In this document: positions 10,916 to 19,549 of the stretch, one piece after another
Layout of the letters: each line of letters opens with the position of its first letter
Position numbering within the stretch: position 1 is the first letter of the stretch
DNA from: an uncultured Myxococcales bacterium
GTDB taxonomy: Bacteria > Myxococcota_A > UBA9042
Length of the DNA: 64,000 bases
Reading direction: 5' to 3'
Assembly (NCBI GenBank): GCA_903840165.1
Contig: CAIMEY010000030.1
Coordinates: forward strand, 168,944 to 232,943
The notes under the pieces: model-generated
The model's database searches: none
What the model was told of the DNA's origin: nothing
Seen by the model: the letters and a program-made list of their open reading frames with translations, nothing else
Translations under genes and position numbers: made by a program

Positions 10916-12372
10916 TTACGTCCAGCCAGATCCACGCTGCGAGCATTCTCGTCGTCGACGACATGGAGCCCAACATCGCCCTGCTCAAAGGGATCCTGCA
11001 CCGCGACGGCTACACCAACCACAGCCACACCCAGGATCCCCGCCAGGTCTGCGCCTTGCACAAGGAAAACCACTACGATCTCATATTACTAGACTTGCAC
11101 ATGCCGGGGATGGACGGCTTTGAAGTCATGGCGGGACTGCAGGCGCTGGAGGTGGATTCCTACCTGCCGGTGCTGGTGATCACCGCCCAACCCGGCCATG
11201 TGCTACGGGCGTTGAAGTGCGGCGCGCGGGATTTCATCAGCAAACCGTTTGACTTGGCCGAAGTGCTGATGCGGGTCCGCAACTTTCTGGAAGTGCGCTT
11301 GCTGCATAAGGAACTGAGCAACCACATCAAGAAGGTCGAGTTACGCAATCGCTTTATCTGCGAGACCTTTGGCCGCTATCTCTCTGAAGAGATTATGGAA
11401 CGCCTACTGGAAGCGCCAGAGGCGGTCAAGCTGGGCGCGCACACCCACATCGTCACGTTGATTATGGCGGATTTGCGCGGCTTTACGTCCCTATCGGAGA
11501 ACCTGCCTCCCGCCAAGGTCGGTCAAATCGTCAACAACTTCCTCGACAAAATGGTTGAGATTATGCTTAGTTATGGCGGAACGATCGACGGATTCACTGG
11601 TGACGGGCTCCTTGGGCTCTTTGGTGCGCCGACCCAGCGACCGGACGATGCCGAGCGCGCCGTCTCCTGTGCCCTAGCGATGCAGTTGGCCATGGAAAAA
11701 GTGAACAAAATCAATGTAGAAATGGGGCTGCCGGTTGTCGAGATGGGCATCGGCCTGCATACCGGCGAGGTGGTCATTGGCAACATTGGCTCGGCACAGA
11801 GGGCCAAGTACGGGGCGCTGGGCAGTGCTGTGAACCTGACGGCGCGGATCGAATCCTATACCACAGGCGGCCAAGTCATGATTTCACAATCGACTTTTGA
11901 CGCCATTGCTGACCTTGCGATCAGCGAACCGCCCATTGTGGTCGAGCCCAAGGGCATCAGCGTGCCCATCACCCTGCACCTAGTGATCGGGCTCCGTGGG
12001 CGCCCGGAACTCGGGCTGCCGATTCATGTTAGCCCGCAATCACCGCCTGTTGCGGCCCTACAGGTGCAGTTCACGGAAGTCCCGGACAAGGACGCTCCAG
12101 GCAGCACGCCTGCAGGCTCGTCCCGGGCTACCAGGGGCCAAGTCCTACACCTTTGTCCAACAAGTGCGGACATTTCGGCCGTGGGCAGTGTGCCGAGGTT
12201 CACCAATATCAAGATGCAGTTTGCCCGCGATGGTGCTGGGCTGGCAGGTGATCTCTACGGAAAGGTCTGTGAAAGCGATGAAACTAAAGATTCTTTTACC
12301 GTACGCTTCACATCAGCGCCGGAGCAAGTGCAACGGGTGCTCGGTCAGGTTGAGGCAGCGGCAGCGAGCTAG
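10912..12372 (+). CDS. Response regulator with class III nucleotide cyclase and PilZ-like C-terminus
   Basis: 486 residues. Receiver domain at about 12-125 with phospho-acceptor Asp61 (LLDLHMPGMDG), a helical linker, then a class III cyclase domain (about 178-350) with metal aspartates Asp187 (MADLRGFTS) and Asp231 (GDG) and transition-state Asn308/Arg312 (VNLTARIE), so catalysis looks possible. The residue that usually helps select the base is Ser in GALGSAVN rather than Asp or Thr, so cAMP versus cGMP cannot be told. The last 75 residues hold a PilZ-like D-x-S-x-x-G (Asp420 onward) and a VRF strand, but only a degenerate RATR for the usual RxxxR. Coupled by ATGA to the histidine kinase. Confidence 0.87.
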   Translation: MITSSQIHAASILVVDDMEPNIALLKGILHRDGYTNHSHTQDPRQVCALHKENHYDLILLDLHMPGMDGFEVMAGLQALEVDSYLPVLVITAQPGHVLRALKCGARDFISKPFDLAEVLMRVRNFLEVRLLHKELSNHIKKVELRNRFICETFGRYLSEEIMERLLEAPEAVKLGAHTHIVTLIMADLRGFTSLSENLPPAKVGQIVNNFLDKMVEIMLSYGGTIDGFTGDGLLGLFGAPTQRPDDAERAVSCALAMQLAMEKVNKINVEMGLPVVEMGIGLHTGEVVIGNIGSAQRAKYGALGSAVNLTARIESYTTGGQVMISQSTFDAIADLAISEPPIVVEPKGISVPITLHLVIGLRGRPELGLPIHVSPQSPPVAALQVQFTEVPDKDAPGSTPAGSSRATRGQVLHLCPTSADISAVGSVPRFTNIKMQFARDGAGLAGDLYGKVCESDETKDSFTVRFTSAPEQVQRVLGQVEAAAAS

Positions 12373-12426
12373 ACGGGGTCGTGGACTGTCACCGGAGAAA
12401 CTTGAGAGCGCTCGCGCCCCTCACCG

Positions 12427-12801
12427 CTAGGGCTGGCCCATGATCTTGACGGGCACGGCCGAGTCGTCGGTGCTTCCGTCGGCCAACTGGCCGATGTTGT
12501 TCATTCCTCAGCAGTAGACGGTGTCGCTGGTGGTGACGCCGCAACTGAACGTCAACCCAAGGGAAATGCAGGCAAACTGTAGACCAACGACGACGGCGAT
12601 TCCCAGGGTAATGCGGGTTAGCACGCCCAGCAAGCGGGTCAGCGGGGTCACAATCCGTTGCAATGACTTCAGATCCAGGGCGCCTGTGTCGGGATCCACG
12701 GGCAGCACCTTGAGGGTAGCGCCGGCCGCATCGACCGACGCTGTGAACAATCCACCCTGAACCCCCAACGCGGCGAGCGCCTGTCTCCCTTCTTGCAGCA
12801 A
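12427..12801 (-). pseudogene. Remnant of an RCC1-repeat protein, interrupted by TGA
   Basis: The minus strand reads FSCGVTTSDTVYC, then TGA (12508-12510), then GMNNIGQLADGSTDDSAVP and VKIMGQP before TAG at 12427. This is an RCC1 repeat in which the conserved Trp of the CWG motif has become TGA. Upstream, towards 12801, the same frame holds another blade-like stretch with weaker match and no clear start, so this is a decayed fragment. The rest of the gap up to 13007 has only a doubtful plus-strand 34-codon ORF (12811-12915, FNSAVLHAQTAEMAR) that I cannot place. Confidence 0.65.
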
Positions 12802-13007
12802 GATGAAGCCATGGCCAAGGTGGTCACGTCGCAGATTCTGTTCAATTCAGCAGTGTTGCACGCCCAGACGGCTGAGATGGCGCGAACAGCTCAGGCCGGC
12901 AAGGCCGCCCCCTAAGATGGCGACGCGGTGCTGACGCGTTGGGGGCGCTGCTGAAGACCGAACTGCCGGCCGTTGTCATAAGTATTTATCGCAGTTCCAA
13001 GGAGTTA

Positions 13008-14036
13008 CTAAACAACGTCGGTGTCCGACCAAGCCAACCACCACTGACGCGGGTTCCCCAGGTCGCCCCAAGGCACCTTTGCATCAAGCGCCCGTACAGA
13101 CAGCATAATCTTCTGGGGATGGAGTCGTTCAGGCACCGGCACATAGGCACGCCGCAGCAGCACCGACCGCAGTGACCCCCAGCCGGGCAGCAAGGCGCTC
13201 GCCAGCACACAACCCGCCGACGCGGCCATTTGTTCTGCACTTTTGAGTAGTTGCGTCGCCGCAGCCATCCCGGAGGCCGTACACTGCAGATCGACGATAA
13301 AAAATCCTGGAACCTTAGCCACTTGCAATGCCCGCACCGCAATCCACGCCGCGGGTACACCAGCCACACTCGCCACAGCTAGGCGATAGTCAGCATCGGG
13401 GCGGCCCTGATAGCGCCACAGGGTCCATGCTGCATCGCGAACTGCTGTGATTCCTTTTCCTTTTTCACGATTTTGCCAAATCAAATCGATGCGCGGGTCG
13501 CCCGGCGCCACAGCCGAAATCTCCACACCTAGCCGCAACGGCCAGTTCGTCCCAAGGGAGCGCAGTCCAAGATGGCGCGGCAGCAGTGGTTTGGCGCACC
13601 AAGGGAACGGCCGCACCGGCGTGCGCTGCAGCGGACCCACGTGCAGGCTCGCCGACTGGGCATTTGAGAAACCACCAACCAGATCAAATCCTTGCTCATC
13701 CATGTACTGGTACAAAGCCTGCCCTGCGCGCACGAACAGCCCTTGGCCGCGCCAACTCGGGTCGGTCATGGCACCCACCGACCAGCCGGCCAGCAACTGC
13801 TGATCCCCAGCCAGCAGGCGCACCGGCATAGCCCCAGCGTGAGCAATCACCTGATTATCATCGCGAATTACCACACGCGGAGCGGCACACATAGGCGCCG
13901 GCCGAAACAGCCACTCCGGCGTCTGCCCCCCTTTGGCGCGGCCAAATACCCGTAACCACAGCTGTTCAACCTGCTCGCGGTCGCGTTCGGGCTGGTAGGG
14001 GTCGATTTGCAGAGCGCTGGCAGGTGGTTTTGGCAC
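13008..14036 (-). CDS. GNAT-family N-acetyltransferase
   Basis: 342 residues from GTG 14036. The acetyl-CoA-binding pattern of GNAT enzymes is visible as GAMTDPSWRGQGLFVRAGQAL (around residue 90), within a fold beginning DREQVEQLWLRVFG. The C-terminal half looks like a second GNAT-like domain (WRYQGRPDADYRLAVA). Substrate not predictable. It diverges from the nitroreductase gene across about 175 bases that must carry both promoters. Confidence 0.8.
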   Translation of the reverse strand: MPKPPASALQIDPYQPERDREQVEQLWLRVFGRAKGGQTPEWLFRPAPMCAAPRVVIRDDNQVIAHAGAMPVRLLAGDQQLLAGWSVGAMTDPSWRGQGLFVRAGQALYQYMDEQGFDLVGGFSNAQSASLHVGPLQRTPVRPFPWCAKPLLPRHLGLRSLGTNWPLRLGVEISAVAPGDPRIDLIWQNREKGKGITAVRDAAWTLWRYQGRPDADYRLAVASVAGVPAAWIAVRALQVAKVPGFFIVDLQCTASGMAAATQLLKSAEQMAASAGCVLASALLPGWGSLRSVLLRRAYVPVPERLHPQKIMLSVRALDAKVPWGDLGNPRQWWLAWSDTDVV

Positions 14037-14211
14037 CTGGGCAGGCTACCGGTCAGCATCGTCGTGGTCAACGCGCCAACGGGCCAAGGGTCAATCCACG
14101 GCACCGCACCTTGCCCACCGTGCTGCGCATCCTACCGTGGTCTTCCCCGCCGGCGCGCACTGCACCGCACCTCCCCGACACAATCCTACCCTCCCCAAGG
14201 AGCTATCCGCC

Positions 14212-14847
14212 ATGGACATCATTGAACTACTCAACTGGCGCTACGCCACCAAGAAAATGGACCCGACCCGCGCTGTTGCTGAGGCGACGGTCGCGCGCAT
14301 CGTGGAGGCCATTCGCCTCGCCCCCACGTCAAGCGGCCTACAACCCTATGAATTGCTAGTCGTCACCAATCCCGCCTTGCGCGACCAGCTCAAAGGTGCG
14401 GCCTGGGGCCAGAGCCAAGTCACCGATTGCTCACACCTTCTGGTCTTCGCCGCCTGGGATGACTACACCCCAGAGCGGATCAACCAGGTCTTCGACCTGA
14501 CCGTGGCCGAGCGCGGCGGCAGCAACGAAGGCTGGGAAACCTATCGAAATCGCCTGCTTGCCACCTATCCTGCCCGCGGTGCCGACGTCAACTTCGTGCA
14601 TACCGCCAAGCAGACCTACATCGCACTGGGCGTCGCGCTGGTGGCGGCGGCGGCTGAGGGCGTCGATAGCACGCCGATGGAAGGCTTCGATCCCGATAAA
14701 ATCGATGCAATTCTTGGCCTTCGCCAACGAGGTCTACGCAGCGTGACGTTGCTGCCCCTGGGCTACCGCGACGCAGCGGGCGACTGGCTCGTGGCGCAAA
14801 AGAAGGTGCGCCAGCCTACTGCACGGTTCGTCACGGAACTGGCGTAG
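14212..14847 (+). CDS. NAD(P)H-dependent nitroreductase-family flavoprotein
   Basis: 211 residues, FMN-dependent reductase of the NfsB/YdgI type. Recognisable are the N-terminal RYATKKMDP, the FMN-phosphate region RLAPTSSGLQPYELLVV, and the C-terminal LLPLGYRDAAGDWL. The start is ATG 14212 with AAGGAG at 14197-14202; the in-frame upstream extension is non-coding in character. The physiological substrate (quinone, nitro-compound, flavin) cannot be told. It is the only plus-strand gene in its immediate neighbourhood. Confidence 0.92.
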   Translation: MDIIELLNWRYATKKMDPTRAVAEATVARIVEAIRLAPTSSGLQPYELLVVTNPALRDQLKGAAWGQSQVTDCSHLLVFAAWDDYTPERINQVFDLTVAERGGSNEGWETYRNRLLATYPARGADVNFVHTAKQTYIALGVALVAAAAEGVDSTPMEGFDPDKIDAILGLRQRGLRSVTLLPLGYRDAAGDWLVAQKKVRQPTARFVTELA

Positions 14848-14902
14848 TTTCAGATCGACAAGAAGGCTTGGGCGCCCCGATGCTTTCTTCTTGAAATGAC
14901 CG

Positions 14903-15478
14903 CTAATTACGCTCTTCGCGGCGATTCTCCCGCATCAGCGCCAGTAGCGCGCAGGCCAGCAGGTAGCGGCGGTCGACATGTTGGCCCTGCGCCGCGATGG
15001 TCAATTGGTACTCTTTGACAAAAAAGCGAAACACTTGGTCAATTCGCGCCACTTCCACGCCACCGACCACCACAGCCCAGTGCCCCGGCAGAATCGGCAG
15101 CAGACGCCGCAGCAGCGAATGGCCCGTTTCTTCCATTGTGCCAATGGGTTGCTCGGCCTGATCGAGCAGGTCCCAAGTGTCGCGGATGATCGACTTGAGT
15201 CCGCGCGAGCGCAGCGTCCCGAGCCAAGCGTCGCTGAGCGGATCGCGCACGTCGTAGGCAAAGTTAATCGCAATCATTTGGCGCGCTTGGATGGTTGCCA
15301 GAGGGGAGGCCATGGCTTCGTCGGCAAAGACCTTGAACTGCTCGCGCAGCTTGAGCAATGGATGGCGCACAAAGGCGACCAAGTTGCCGGCGGAATCGTT
15401 CACGCGGAAGGTCCGATCTAGAAAAGAGAAAAACGGCCGGCGAATGGTAAGCACGCCGTCGAACAGGGCTGAGTTCAT
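14903..15478 (-). CDS. LURP-one / scramblase-like protein
   Basis: 191 residues starting at ATG 15478 with GGAGG just upstream. The sequence shows short beta-strand phrases typical of the Tubby-like LURP-one fold (RPFFSFLDRTFRVND, GNLVAFVRHPLLKLREQF, IRVFADE-like turns, DTWDLLDQAEQPIG), ending in a hydrophobic helix (YLLACALLALM) and a basic tail. In bacteria such proteins are of unknown function. The family call is by pattern and moderate. It is convergent with the nitroreductase. Confidence 0.65.
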   Translation of the reverse strand: MNSALFDGVLTIRRPFFSFLDRTFRVNDSAGNLVAFVRHPLLKLREQFKVFADEAMASPLATIQARQMIAINFAYDVRDPLSDAWLGTLRSRGLKSIIRDTWDLLDQAEQPIGTMEETGHSLLRRLLPILPGHWAVVVGGVEVARIDQVFRFFVKEYQLTIAAQGQHVDRRYLLACALLALMRENRREERN

Positions 15479-15558
15479 GAGGCCTCCAGGGTGCATGGCG
15501 CGCACGAACAGCCGCCGGGCCGTCGCTGCGCCTGATTGGGGATCGACAGGCCATCGAG

Positions 15559-15710
15559 TCATTGCGAGGACTGGCCGCGGGTCGAACCGATGGCGATGAT
15601 GCGCTTGTATTCGCCGCAACGGTAGGGCGTGATCATGGCGGCGCTCGAGCGGGCCACGGGACCGCCAGCTCTGCGACGAGATGCGCTTCCACTTTGATTT
15701 CAAATGGCAT
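15559..15710 (-). other. Two overlapping 25-codon ORFs in a 400-base gap; possible gene remnant
   Basis: The 15479-15878 gap has no standard gene. On the minus strand, ATG 15710 opens MPFEIKVEAHLVAELAV and stops at 15633; the stop overlaps ATG 15636 of a second frame, MITPYRCGEYKRIIAIGST, stopping at 15559. Both are exactly 25 residues. Together they look more like a short frameshifted gene or gene tail than noise, but no ribosome site is clear and the family is unknown. Confidence 0.3.
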
Positions 15711-15878
15711 GGCTAGCCCAGAGGATGCAGGACCGCAGCGTGGACGGCTCGCAGGGGCAGGCCCAGTGCATGGGCAGGTATGCGCGGCAGAGGATCAGAG
15801 CGAGGGTTCGCGGACAAAGGGTGGCAGTGGTTGTCGCCGGCATGTACTTGAATGCTTAGACAAGATAGGGAGAACACG

Positions 15879-16361
15879 ATGCGGCTCATTTTCCTGCGCC
15901 ATGGTGCCAGGGTCCACGACGGACGCGACGGCGCGCTGACCGATCACGGGTGTCGCCAAGCAACGCTGGCTGGCATCTGGCTGCGCGATCAGGGCTATCG
16001 GCCCACACACCTGCAGACCACCGAGACGCAGCGGGCCATTGGCACCGGCGCGCTGGCCGTGGCGCAGGCCGCGCCGTCAGGCTGCGCGGTGCTACCGCCG
16101 CGCAGTGGCATGGCCAATAATCCCGTGCGCTGGGACCGGCTTGCGGCGGAGTTGACTACCCGCCTGGGGGCCGATGCGACGGTACTGCTCGTTGGCCACC
16201 AGCCAACGCAGGATTTCATCGAGCGAACATGGGCGCGGGACCAGCGCGTACCAGCGCAGAATCATTGCGCAGTGTTTGTGATCGACGGCGAGCCCGAGAC
16301 CGGCTGGCAATGCGTGGACGTGTTTGCGGGCGTAGCTCCGGAGGAGCAGGGCGAGGGTTGA
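15879..16361 (+). CDS. SixA-like histidine phosphatase
   Basis: 160-residue histidine-phosphatase-superfamily protein. The catalytic RHG motif opens the protein (MRLIFLRHGARVHDG), the second-half motif VLLVGHQPTQDF supplies the other catalytic His, and TETQRAIGTG matches the conserved substrate-phosphate Arg region. SixA proteins dephosphorylate phospho-histidine in phosphotransfer domains, so the nearby hybrid kinase could be a partner, but that is inference. Start ATG 15879 has AGGGAGA upstream. Confidence 0.82.
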   Translation: MRLIFLRHGARVHDGRDGALTDHGCRQATLAGIWLRDQGYRPTHLQTTETQRAIGTGALAVAQAAPSGCAVLPPRSGMANNPVRWDRLAAELTTRLGADATVLLVGHQPTQDFIERTWARDQRVPAQNHCAVFVIDGEPETGWQCVDVFAGVAPEEQGEG

Positions 16362-16857
16362 ACCGAGTTTGGGCCGGTGTTGCCCTGCAACATAGCCTCA
16401 ATGAAGGTAAAACTCGTGGCTGAGGGCCGGTCACCGAACCTGATGGCCGAGGCTGTACTTCTGTTGAAGCGGCCCTTGAGCCGTTGACATCCGGCGCGGG
16501 TGCCCCATCCCCTAGCGAGGCCCAATACCGCAAACGCATTGAGCTTTCAAGCTCGCGCAAGTTACCCGCCAACCCACGCCGCCGGCTAACCCACGCCGCC
16601 TCAAGCGCGATGCACTGGTCACCGCATGCGTCCAGCGATCCAACCAATTAACAAACAGAATCAATGGATTGCCACTGGATCGATCTCTCCAGCCGTTTGC
16701 GCCAAGAGGGCCCATGGCCGGGCCCCAAGGTCGATAGCCGTCCATTTCTGCCCGGTCCTGACGATCAGGCGCCAGCCAACATCCGCCAACGCATGACCCA
16801 TTATCTCTGTTTTCATTGCATTTTCCCGGCGACTTCCGGCCCTTCACTGTTTCTGCC
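16362..16857. other. No gene seen
   Basis: About 500 bases between the phosphatase and the CstA gene. Open frames on both strands are arginine- and proline-rich shadows with no domain-like phrase or good start. The 3' part should contain the cstA promoter. I see no clear terminator hairpin. Confidence 0.5.
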
Positions 16858-18705
16858 ATGCTGACGCCGGGGGCGCTGCCGCCCTGGAGTGCCTTGCCGA
16901 TGACCGCCGCACCTCTTTTGCTGCCCGCCCTGGCCATCCTGGCGATTGCCTATCGTTATTACTCCGCTTTTCTTGCCGCTCGCGTCCTGACCCTGGACGA
17001 CACGCGCATCACGCCCGCCCACACGCAGGAGGACGGTCACAACTTCCACCCCACCCATCGCTTTGTGCTTTTTGGCCATCATTTCGCGGCAATAACCGGT
17101 GCTGGCCCCTTGATTGGCCCGGTTCTGGCGACGCAGTTTGGCTTTGCCCCTGGCTTTCTCTGGATCCTCTTTGGCGTCGTCCTCGGCGGCGCTGTACACG
17201 ATTTCGTCCTGCTCACCGCCTCCGTCCGCCACCAAGGCCGCTCCCTGGCTGAGATTGCACGCGCCGAAATTGGCCCTGTTTCTGGGATGGTCTCGTCCGT
17301 CGCCATCCTCTTCATCGTCGTAATTGCCCTGGCCGGCCTGGGCGTCGCCGTGGTCAACGCACTAGCGGAAAGCGCTTGGGGCGTCTTTACCATTGCAATG
17401 TCGATGCCTTTGGCCCTCGGCATGGGCCTATACCTGCATTTTTGGCGCAAAAATAGGATCTTGGAGGCCACCACCCTGGGCGTCATCGGCATGGTGGCGG
17501 CCGTGGTCTTTGGCCGCGACGTCGCCCTATCGAGCTACGGTCCCTGGTTTCACTGGACACGCAGCCAAGTCACTGCCGCCATTGCTCTTTACGGGTTTGC
17601 AGCATCTGTCTTGCCAGTCTGGCTGCTTTTGTGCCCACGCGACTACCTGAGTTCATTCATGAAACTGGGAACCATTGGTGCGCTCATCATCGGCGTGCTG
17701 GTCGTAAACCCGCCCTTGCACGCGCCCGCCTTGTCGCAGTTCGCGGCAGGCGGGGGGCCCATCGTCCCCGGCAGTCTTTTCCCCTTTCTTTTCATCACAA
17801 TCGCCTGCGGAGCCATCAGCGGCTTCCATGGCCTGGTCGCTACGGGCACGACGCCCAAGATGCTCGATCGCGAAACACACGCCCGATCAATCGGTTACGG
17901 CGCCATGCTCTTGGAAGGCTTGGTTGGTCTGACCGCCCTGCTCGCAGCCGCGTCCCTGCACCCCGGCGACTACTACGCCATCAACACCACTGCGCAAAAA
18001 TTCGCCGGCATGGGCATCTCTATGGTCAACCTCAAAGAATTACAGGCACAAGTCGGTGAAGCCATCGTCGGCCGGCCCGGCGGCGCCGTCTCTTTGGCCG
18101 TTGGCATGGCCCAGATCTTCAGCAAACTCCCAGGGATGCGCGGCCTGATGAGCTACTGGTACCACTTCGCTATCTTGTTTGAGGCGGTATTCATTCTGAC
18201 GACCATCGACACCGGCACCCGCGTCGCCCGCTTTCAAGTCCAAGAATTTATAGGCCGATTTTGGCGTCCCATGGCCAGGACGGACTGGCTCCCGGGCACG
18301 CTGTTGTCCACAGCCGTAGTCGTGCTGGCCTGGGCGAGTCTGCTTTACGGCGGCAGCATCGACACCCTCTGGCCGATGTTTGGCATTGCTAATCAGCTAC
18401 TTGCCGTGATCGGGTTAGCCATTGGCACCACCGTCCTGCGCAACGCGGGCAAAGCGCGCTACCGGTGGGTCACCCAGGGGCCGATGGCGGTGTTGGCCGT
18501 CATCACGCTCAGCGCCGGCTGGGCCAGCATCACGCAGTTGTTCTTGCCGATGGCCCACAAACAAGGCTCTGAATTTAAAGGGATTCTCAACACGATACTC
18601 ACTGTAGCCATGATGGCTTGTGTGGTCACGGTGCTGGTCGATGCGTTGCGCCGCTGGCGTCGTCCTCCAGCGCTCAAGGACAGCCAGAATGCCCAAGAGG
18701 CTTAG
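16858..18705 (+). CDS. cstA: CstA-family carbon starvation / pyruvate transporter
   Basis: Polytopic inner-membrane carrier of about 615 residues, the short form of the family. Signature stretches are AIAYRYYSAFLAARVL, GHHFAAITGAGPLIGPVLA, GVVLGGAVHDFVLL, ISGFHGLVATGTTPK and WPMFGIANQLLA, with more than a dozen hydrophobic helices. The family imports pyruvate or peptides. ATG 16858 is preferred over TTG 16816; ATG 16900 is also possible. It converges on the Cys-rich lipoprotein gene, 16 bases away. Confidence 0.92.
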   Translation: MLTPGALPPWSALPMTAAPLLLPALAILAIAYRYYSAFLAARVLTLDDTRITPAHTQEDGHNFHPTHRFVLFGHHFAAITGAGPLIGPVLATQFGFAPGFLWILFGVVLGGAVHDFVLLTASVRHQGRSLAEIARAEIGPVSGMVSSVAILFIVVIALAGLGVAVVNALAESAWGVFTIAMSMPLALGMGLYLHFWRKNRILEATTLGVIGMVAAVVFGRDVALSSYGPWFHWTRSQVTAAIALYGFAASVLPVWLLLCPRDYLSSFMKLGTIGALIIGVLVVNPPLHAPALSQFAAGGGPIVPGSLFPFLFITIACGAISGFHGLVATGTTPKMLDRETHARSIGYGAMLLEGLVGLTALLAAASLHPGDYYAINTTAQKFAGMGISMVNLKELQAQVGEAIVGRPGGAVSLAVGMAQIFSKLPGMRGLMSYWYHFAILFEAVFILTTIDTGTRVARFQVQEFIGRFWRPMARTDWLPGTLLSTAVVVLAWASLLYGGSIDTLWPMFGIANQLLAVIGLAIGTTVLRNAGKARYRWVTQGPMAVLAVITLSAGWASITQLFLPMAHKQGSEFKGILNTILTVAMMACVVTVLVDALRRWRRPPALKDSQNAQEA

Positions 18706-18721
18706 TCTTTCGATGCTCGGC

Positions 18722-19534
18722 TCACAAACTGCCGCAAATCACCGGCTTTACGGACGGCGGGTCGTCCTCGCACTTGCCCTGGCTGCAATGGCTGCCCGGC
18801 CAGCAACTATCGGAAAGATTGCAGGAACTATTGGGCAAGCCGCAGGTCTTGGCCCGGGTCAGTGTTCCTTCCAAGCAGGTCAGACCAATCGCGCAAGGCT
18901 GCGTGCCACCACACGATTCTCCATTTCCGTGCCAAGCGACGCAGGAATACCCGTCGGGCGGCTCGACCAACATGCAGCGGCCTTGCCCTTTGGCGCAGGA
19001 CAGTGGTGCCCCGGCCTGACATAGTTCGCCCAACTTGGCGGTGTCCGTCCACTGATAGAAGCACCACAGCATCGCGTTTTGTAAGGTTTTTTCGCTGCAA
19101 TCCTTGCCCAAAGCCCCTATAGCCGCAGTGCAACTGGCCTCGGCCGCCAAATCCTGCTGCGCCAAGCCCTGATCGGCCGCAGCAACAATGGCCGCCCAAG
19201 GTGCCTTCAGCGTTGCACAATCCAGCCCGAGCGCACTACCGGCCGCTGAGCTGCCGCAACATTGGACCTCAGCCGTCCCCAAGGCCTTGGTTGTCGCCTG
19301 ACAGACCACCGTCCCAGCCCCAGGTCCGACGTCAGTCGGCGAAGCTTCATCCCCTGAACCCGCTGAATCTCCCGCAACATCTGATGCAAACGTCTCCGCC
19401 GCCGCATCGAAACCCGTGGCGGCATCGGCTAGCCCAGCAACGTCAGTGGCGGCCCCGACATCAGGTGCCGCGGTACTGTTCTGTGCGCAGCCAAAGGCAG
19501 CAACAAGCCCAATCAATCGCATGAATTTCAACAC
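18722..19534 (-). CDS. Cys-rich secreted lipoprotein
   Basis: 270 residues from GTG 19534 (AAAGGAAG upstream). The N-terminus is a lipoprotein signal (LIGLVAAFGC), so the mature protein is lipid-anchored at Cys16. A 60-residue Ala/Asp/Gly-rich linker leads to a domain with many paired cysteines (VQCCGSSAAG, CTAAIGALGKDCSEK) and a C-terminal part with evenly spaced cysteines (CNLSDSCWPGSHCSQGKCED). The last part resembles small disulphide-knot modules in myxobacterial surface proteins. Next gene upstream on the same strand is another Cys-rich lipoprotein 15 bases away, so they are probably co-transcribed. Function unknown. Confidence 0.72.
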   Translation of the reverse strand: MLKFMRLIGLVAAFGCAQNSTAAPDVGAATDVAGLADAATGFDAAAETFASDVAGDSAGSGDEASPTDVGPGAGTVVCQATTKALGTAEVQCCGSSAAGSALGLDCATLKAPWAAIVAAADQGLAQQDLAAEASCTAAIGALGKDCSEKTLQNAMLWCFYQWTDTAKLGELCQAGAPLSCAKGQGRCMLVEPPDGYSCVAWHGNGESCGGTQPCAIGLTCLEGTLTRAKTCGLPNSSCNLSDSCWPGSHCSQGKCEDDPPSVKPVICGSL

Positions 19535-19549
19535 GATTCTTCCTTTGCG

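Noticed and set aside
12508..12510. UGA recoded as Trp in the RCC1 remnant
   Set aside because: TGA ends many genes here (for example the ATGA overlaps at 1183, 10912 and 50860), and the upstream blade is degraded, so mutation is the simpler reading.
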